Source of the DNA: Dromiciops gliroides | Taxonomy: Eukaryota > Chordata > Mammalia > Microbiotheria > Microbiotheriidae | Assembly (NCBI RefSeq): GCF_019393635.1 | Contig: NC_057861.1 | Location: 459,290,330-459,354,329 of the forward strand | Length of the DNA stretch: 64,000 bases | Direction of reading: 5' to 3' | Shown: positions 60,253 to 64,000 of the stretch, one piece after another | How the letters are laid out: each line of letters starts with the position of its first letter | Position numbering within the stretch: the first letter of the stretch is position 1 | Program-made: the position numbers and the translations under genes | Notes under the pieces: model-generated | What the model saw: only the letters and a program-made list of their open reading frames with translations | What the model was told of the DNA's origin: nothing | Databases searched by the model: none

Positions 60253-61824
60253 TATTTTTTTCTATTGATTTATCCGGGTTAACATTTCACAATGAAGTTC
60301 ATGATTAATAATAAAAGAAAAAGGAAGTCAAATTAAGAAACCAATGAGTTTTCAGTACTTTTTCATCCCAAAGCATGTTCTAGGATCTGCAGGGCTCTGC
60401 CTTTTTTTCTTTTGGTTCTCACAAATGGTTTATCTGCCTAATCTCTGGGTCTTGCTGTCTGGGAAACCCTTCACTTCTCTATCATTGTACCAGGCCTTTG
60501 CACTATATAACTGCCCAGAAATGTTAGTGCTGACTTGTAGGAAAGTAGCCTCTCCTCCCACATGCCTGATAACAGCCAGTAACATAGCCTGTGCTTTCCA
60601 TTCCAAACAGTGATCCGAGGGCAGGGATTGAGTTCTCCTACTCAGCCAATAGGTGACAAAGCAACATTTTAAATAGTTGGCTTATGAGATACTTGGCTAG
60701 CTTTGGATAATTTTTCAAGTCCTTCCCACTCAACTATTCCTCATAGACTCTGTTTTTCAAACTTTTAGTCATTTCTCATTGCTCTTTGACACCTGCAAAT
60801 TCAATATTAAGGGCCTAACCAATACTAAAATCACAAGGGGATGACCTTATATTATACTTCTATAAAACTTCATTTTATTAATGATATATGTTCAGTTAGT
60901 GGTTCATTATTATCTTTACAATGAATATAACACTCATTGTAAGTGCTTAATAAATGCTACTTATTCCCCATACCAACTATATTTACTTTATCCTGAATAA
61001 GGTAAAAGGCCACTTTCTAGTCGTTTGTATAAGAAAACCTAATAAAAGGAATAAAATTTAAATAAGACTTAAGTTTAAAAAACCTCCTTGAATTCTAGTT
61101 TAAAAGCTTCTAGTTGTTAGAATATACAGTTGTCCCTTCCTCATCGTGATTCTTCCCATTGCAGTTTCCATATATTGCTCATCAGCATAAGAAACCAAAT
61201 GGGAATTTTTTGGGAGTTTGGCAGAAGGTGCAGATGACACGTGAAGGCCAGCAGATGACATATAGTCTATGACCAAATACTTAATCAAAATTTTACAATA
61301 AGGTACTGTAAACACCTCATAAAAGAAAAAATTCACTACTGTTTAGCTAAGTACTGTCATGAGATAACTGGTCACTAGCTGAAAACTTTTCTATCATGGC
61401 TCTTTAATACTATCTACTAAGGGGAGCAGTACTTTCATACCAATGAAATTATAGTTCCTTGAGTTGTGAAAGTATAAAATGTCCATATTGCAAGACTCAA
61501 TATGTAACATAAAATTAAAAAGACTTGTTGACATACACAAGCAATATAATGAGAAATAAGTGGGTATGTTATGTCACATATAGTAAAATTTATCGAAAAG
61601 ACCTTAACTATAGGGAACTGAGAAATTCCACCTTGAATAGCACCAATACGTGTCCCAAAGCATGGCATTAGGTTTATATCAAAATCTGTAACTAAGTTTA
61701 ATCATTAGAATCTCTCTTCCTAAAAATATTTTTAAAGTGATAGTTTGCTTACATAGTATACACATTGATAATTTTGGTAACATTCATATTTAGTACTCTC
61801 AACCCATTTCTAATTGAAATCATG

Positions 61825-63240
61825 GTTTAGGAATCCTAGAATCTCAAAGGCCATCAGCTCATCCCATTATCTGAATAAGCTCTTACCTACCAAATGAACT
61901 GAATACAAGATTCCAGATACCAACTGATCAGGGCAGAACATAGTGAGACTCCAATCTCCCTATTTTTTCTTGAAATTAACCTTCAATTGACATTTGATAT
62001 TTTACATGTACAAAAAAAGAACATGAGGCCTTGTTATAAACTTCTGTTATGTACAATTTGTTTAAGATGTGTGTATAGATGCATATATACACACATACAT
62101 AAAATTTAGCAGGTTAGTAATAAAACTGCTGTTTGTGTCCCCTTCTGCACTTTTAAATGTACTTTTGTGCATTTAAAAAATGTTTTATTGGTGCTGTTTC
62201 CCCTCTCCCAACTATGCCTCTCTGAGTTTTGGCTTCTGTGTAACGCTGTTAGCTCATGTTGAGCTTTCAGTCCTTTAAAATCTCCAGATCTCTCCCTCCC
62301 CTACTAAGACCAGTTTCAAATTTTTCTGATTGAAAAACAATTGATTTTTGGAACTCTATCCTAATTTAGTCCAAGAAGACACCTTTCTACCCTCCCAAAG
62401 AACAACTCCACATTTATCCCTATTAGATCTCAAATTATTCGATTTGGCCCACCATTCTACTGTTCAGAAATCTTTTCAAATTCTGGCTCTGTCATTCAAT
62501 GAGGGAGCCATCCCTTACAGCTTTGAGTCATGTGCAAATTTGCTAAGAATGCCATCTATGCTCCAAACATTTCTAGATTTCTTTACCAGCTTCAGTTCAT
62601 TCTGAGTGTTAGTGCTCCTGACCCAGTTCTACAGAAGACTAGACCATGCTTTTATGGTAATCCTGTTACCTACTCTCACTTCTATCTTCTTTAGATTCTT
62701 CAAATGGATACATGTCAATAAGACAGTTGCCAAAACATCCAAACAACCCTCCAGACAAATGCATGCGTCTTTTAAAAAAATCTAAATTCGTTGATGAATT
62801 CCTGATGCACCCAGGATCTTTTTAGCCAACACATACTCCAATTTTCTTCTTTACTGTAGTCTCTGTCTTTACAATTTCATTGAGTGCATCTCATTCCCTT
62901 GAAGGCTGACTTCCTCTGCAGAATGGGAAGCAATCTTTAATTCTTGAAATCCGAACTCCTCCAATTTAGGGCATGTGTCAGATTATGCCCAGCGTTTTTC
63001 TTTTTTTTATGAAATGGTAACTTCTGCCTAATGCTCAGCATTTCCATCCTCACCTTCCATAATCAATTTCTCTTTGCTGGTCACTATCAGATCCAGAATA
63101 GAAATTCCTTTCATTGGCTCTTCTACCATTTAAAGGATGAAATACTTTATAAGTCAAAACAAGAAATTTAGTTGTTCTCTTTTTAGCAGGTGGTATGAGT
63201 AATTGTATAATTAAATAACTGATAACTAAAGCCTCTCATC
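61825..63240 (-). repeat. L3/CR1 LINE, long reverse copy
   Basis: 'aaggccatcagctcatccca', 'attattcgatttggcccacc', 'tgagtcatgtgcaaatttgc', 'aagaatgccatctatgctcc', 'ttgctggtcactatcagatc' are L3/CR1 phrases in reverse order. No long frame remains. Confidence 0.7.
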
Positions 63241-63441
63241 ACTTTATGTTATGCTTTCATGTCAGGCTTGTGATTTGTTTCCTATATATACCATCTATTT
63301 TCTCCTTCTGTCCAGATGTTCTGAAGTCTACTGCCATGACAACACTGCCTTCTCTTTACTTTGTGTTAATCTTCACCCAAGGACCTGGCCCCAATCTTCT
63401 CCCTCTTCCCCAACCCCTGATCTCAGGTTTTCCTCACTTGA

Positions 63442-63450
63442 GCATATATT
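63442..63450. repeat. Target-site duplication of the ATP5IF1 retrocopy
   Basis: The 9-bp gcatatatt here recurs at 63985-63993 just beyond the 5' end of the retrocopy, as expected for LINE-1-mediated insertion at an A-rich target. Confidence 0.8.
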
Positions 63451-63984
63451 TTTTTTTTCCAGTGATCACATTTTATTACCATTTAGTTGCAGTACACAGC
63501 AAAAAGTATATCATGCTAGAGAGTATGTCACATTGGGCACAAAGTAGTGGACAATGATACCATATATAGATCAAGGATGACCATTGAACAAGAAAAGCAG
63601 CTTAATCATCATGATTGTCTTTCAGCCTTTTCATCTTGCTCTTATGACGCTCAATTTCTTTCTGCAGGCGTTCTATCTCCTTCTCGCGGTGCATAATTTC
63701 TTCCTGATGGTGTTTCCTCAGAGACGCCAGTTGCTCACCGCTCTTCTCGGAAGTACCAGTCCTCCTCAGCCTTCTCCCTCTTGCCGAAGGCCCTGCCGGT
63801 GTCCCAAATGGCACCGGCACCACCGCCGAGGGTTGTCGACAGGGCTGCTGCTGAACTGACAGGATTCCAAGTTGTAGCCCCGGGCCTGCATGGTTCTCGA
63901 GTCCCACAGGCCGAGGCCGAGTCGGGTGGCTGCCACAGCCGTACACGCCATTCTCACGGTAACTGCTACTCAGAAAGCAACTCT
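63449..63984 (-). pseudogene. ATP5IF1: Processed pseudogene of ATP5IF1 (ATP synthase inhibitor)
   Basis: Read on the minus strand, an ATG at 63949-63951 opens a frame with a mitochondrial presequence-like start ([16 protein letters not shown], then TMQARG). The middle block ([11 protein letters not shown]) is in a second frame. The C-terminal coiled coil ([20 protein letters not shown], then [15 protein letters not shown]) is in a third, ending at TAA 63602-63604. The remnant is 350 nt, longer than the roughly 320 nt expected, so it carries insertions. AATAAA (about 63472) precedes a poly(A) tract at 63449-63458, and gcatatatt at 63442-63450 is repeated at 63985-63993. The third frame stays open upstream for 128 codons by chance. 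It is an intronless, broken retrocopy. Confidence 0.93.
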
Positions 63985-64000
63985 GCATATATTCTTTAAT

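Larger units (their letters stand above)
37871..63441. other. No recognised exon; probable ELL2 intron 2/1 or upstream sequence
   Basis: I searched this stretch by eye for ELL2 exons 1 and 2 and found neither. It is mostly nested repeats, itemised separately. Unassigned gaps include 41990-42870, 49450-50640, 51345-53030, 54450-54900, 55570-56030, 56380-58330 and 60260-61820. Confidence 0.6.

Noticed and set aside
61580..61610. Minus-strand KVFSINF stretch considered as exon 2
   Set aside because: No similarity beyond two or three residues and no matching splice sites.

Overview
The window looks like marsupial nuclear DNA. It is AT-rich and carries more than twenty copies of the marsupial tRNA-derived CORE-SINE (the SINE1/WSINE1 type, with a head reading gggcagctaggtgg), marsupial-type L1 3' ends, a SINE with an RTE/BovB-like tail, and abundant old MIR/Ther1, L2 and L3/CR1 debris. 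I cannot name the species from the sequence.

The one real protein-coding gene I can support is ELL2 (RNA polymerase II elongation factor of the super elongation complex) on the minus strand. Ten coding exons, numbered 3 to 12 after the human gene, run from 37870 down to the stop codon at 5480-5482. All introns wholly inside the window are GT-AG. The exons total 1755 nt, exactly 585 codons including the stop. The missing start of the protein (about 65 residues, exons 1 and 2) was not found and probably lies beyond the right edge or in the long upstream intron. The 3' UTR probably extends to about 1785, using a poly(A) signal at 1802-1807.

The two ends of the window hold processed pseudogenes of nuclear-encoded mitochondrial proteins. 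UQCRQ (complex III subunit) lies at 16-433 on the plus strand. ATP5IF1 (ATP synthase inhibitor) lies at 63449-63984 on the minus strand. Both have frameshifts, a poly(A) signal, a poly(A) tract and target-site duplications.

From 37871 to 63440 there is no recognisable gene. This is probably ELL2 intron 2/intron 1 or upstream sequence, made of nested repeats and some unassigned stretches. The oddest non-repeat structure is a pair of 45-bp inverted arms at 56040-56084 and 56334-56378. I see no CRISPR array, operon, tRNA gene or other new system. The window reads as a normal mammalian gene locus with informative repeat archaeology.
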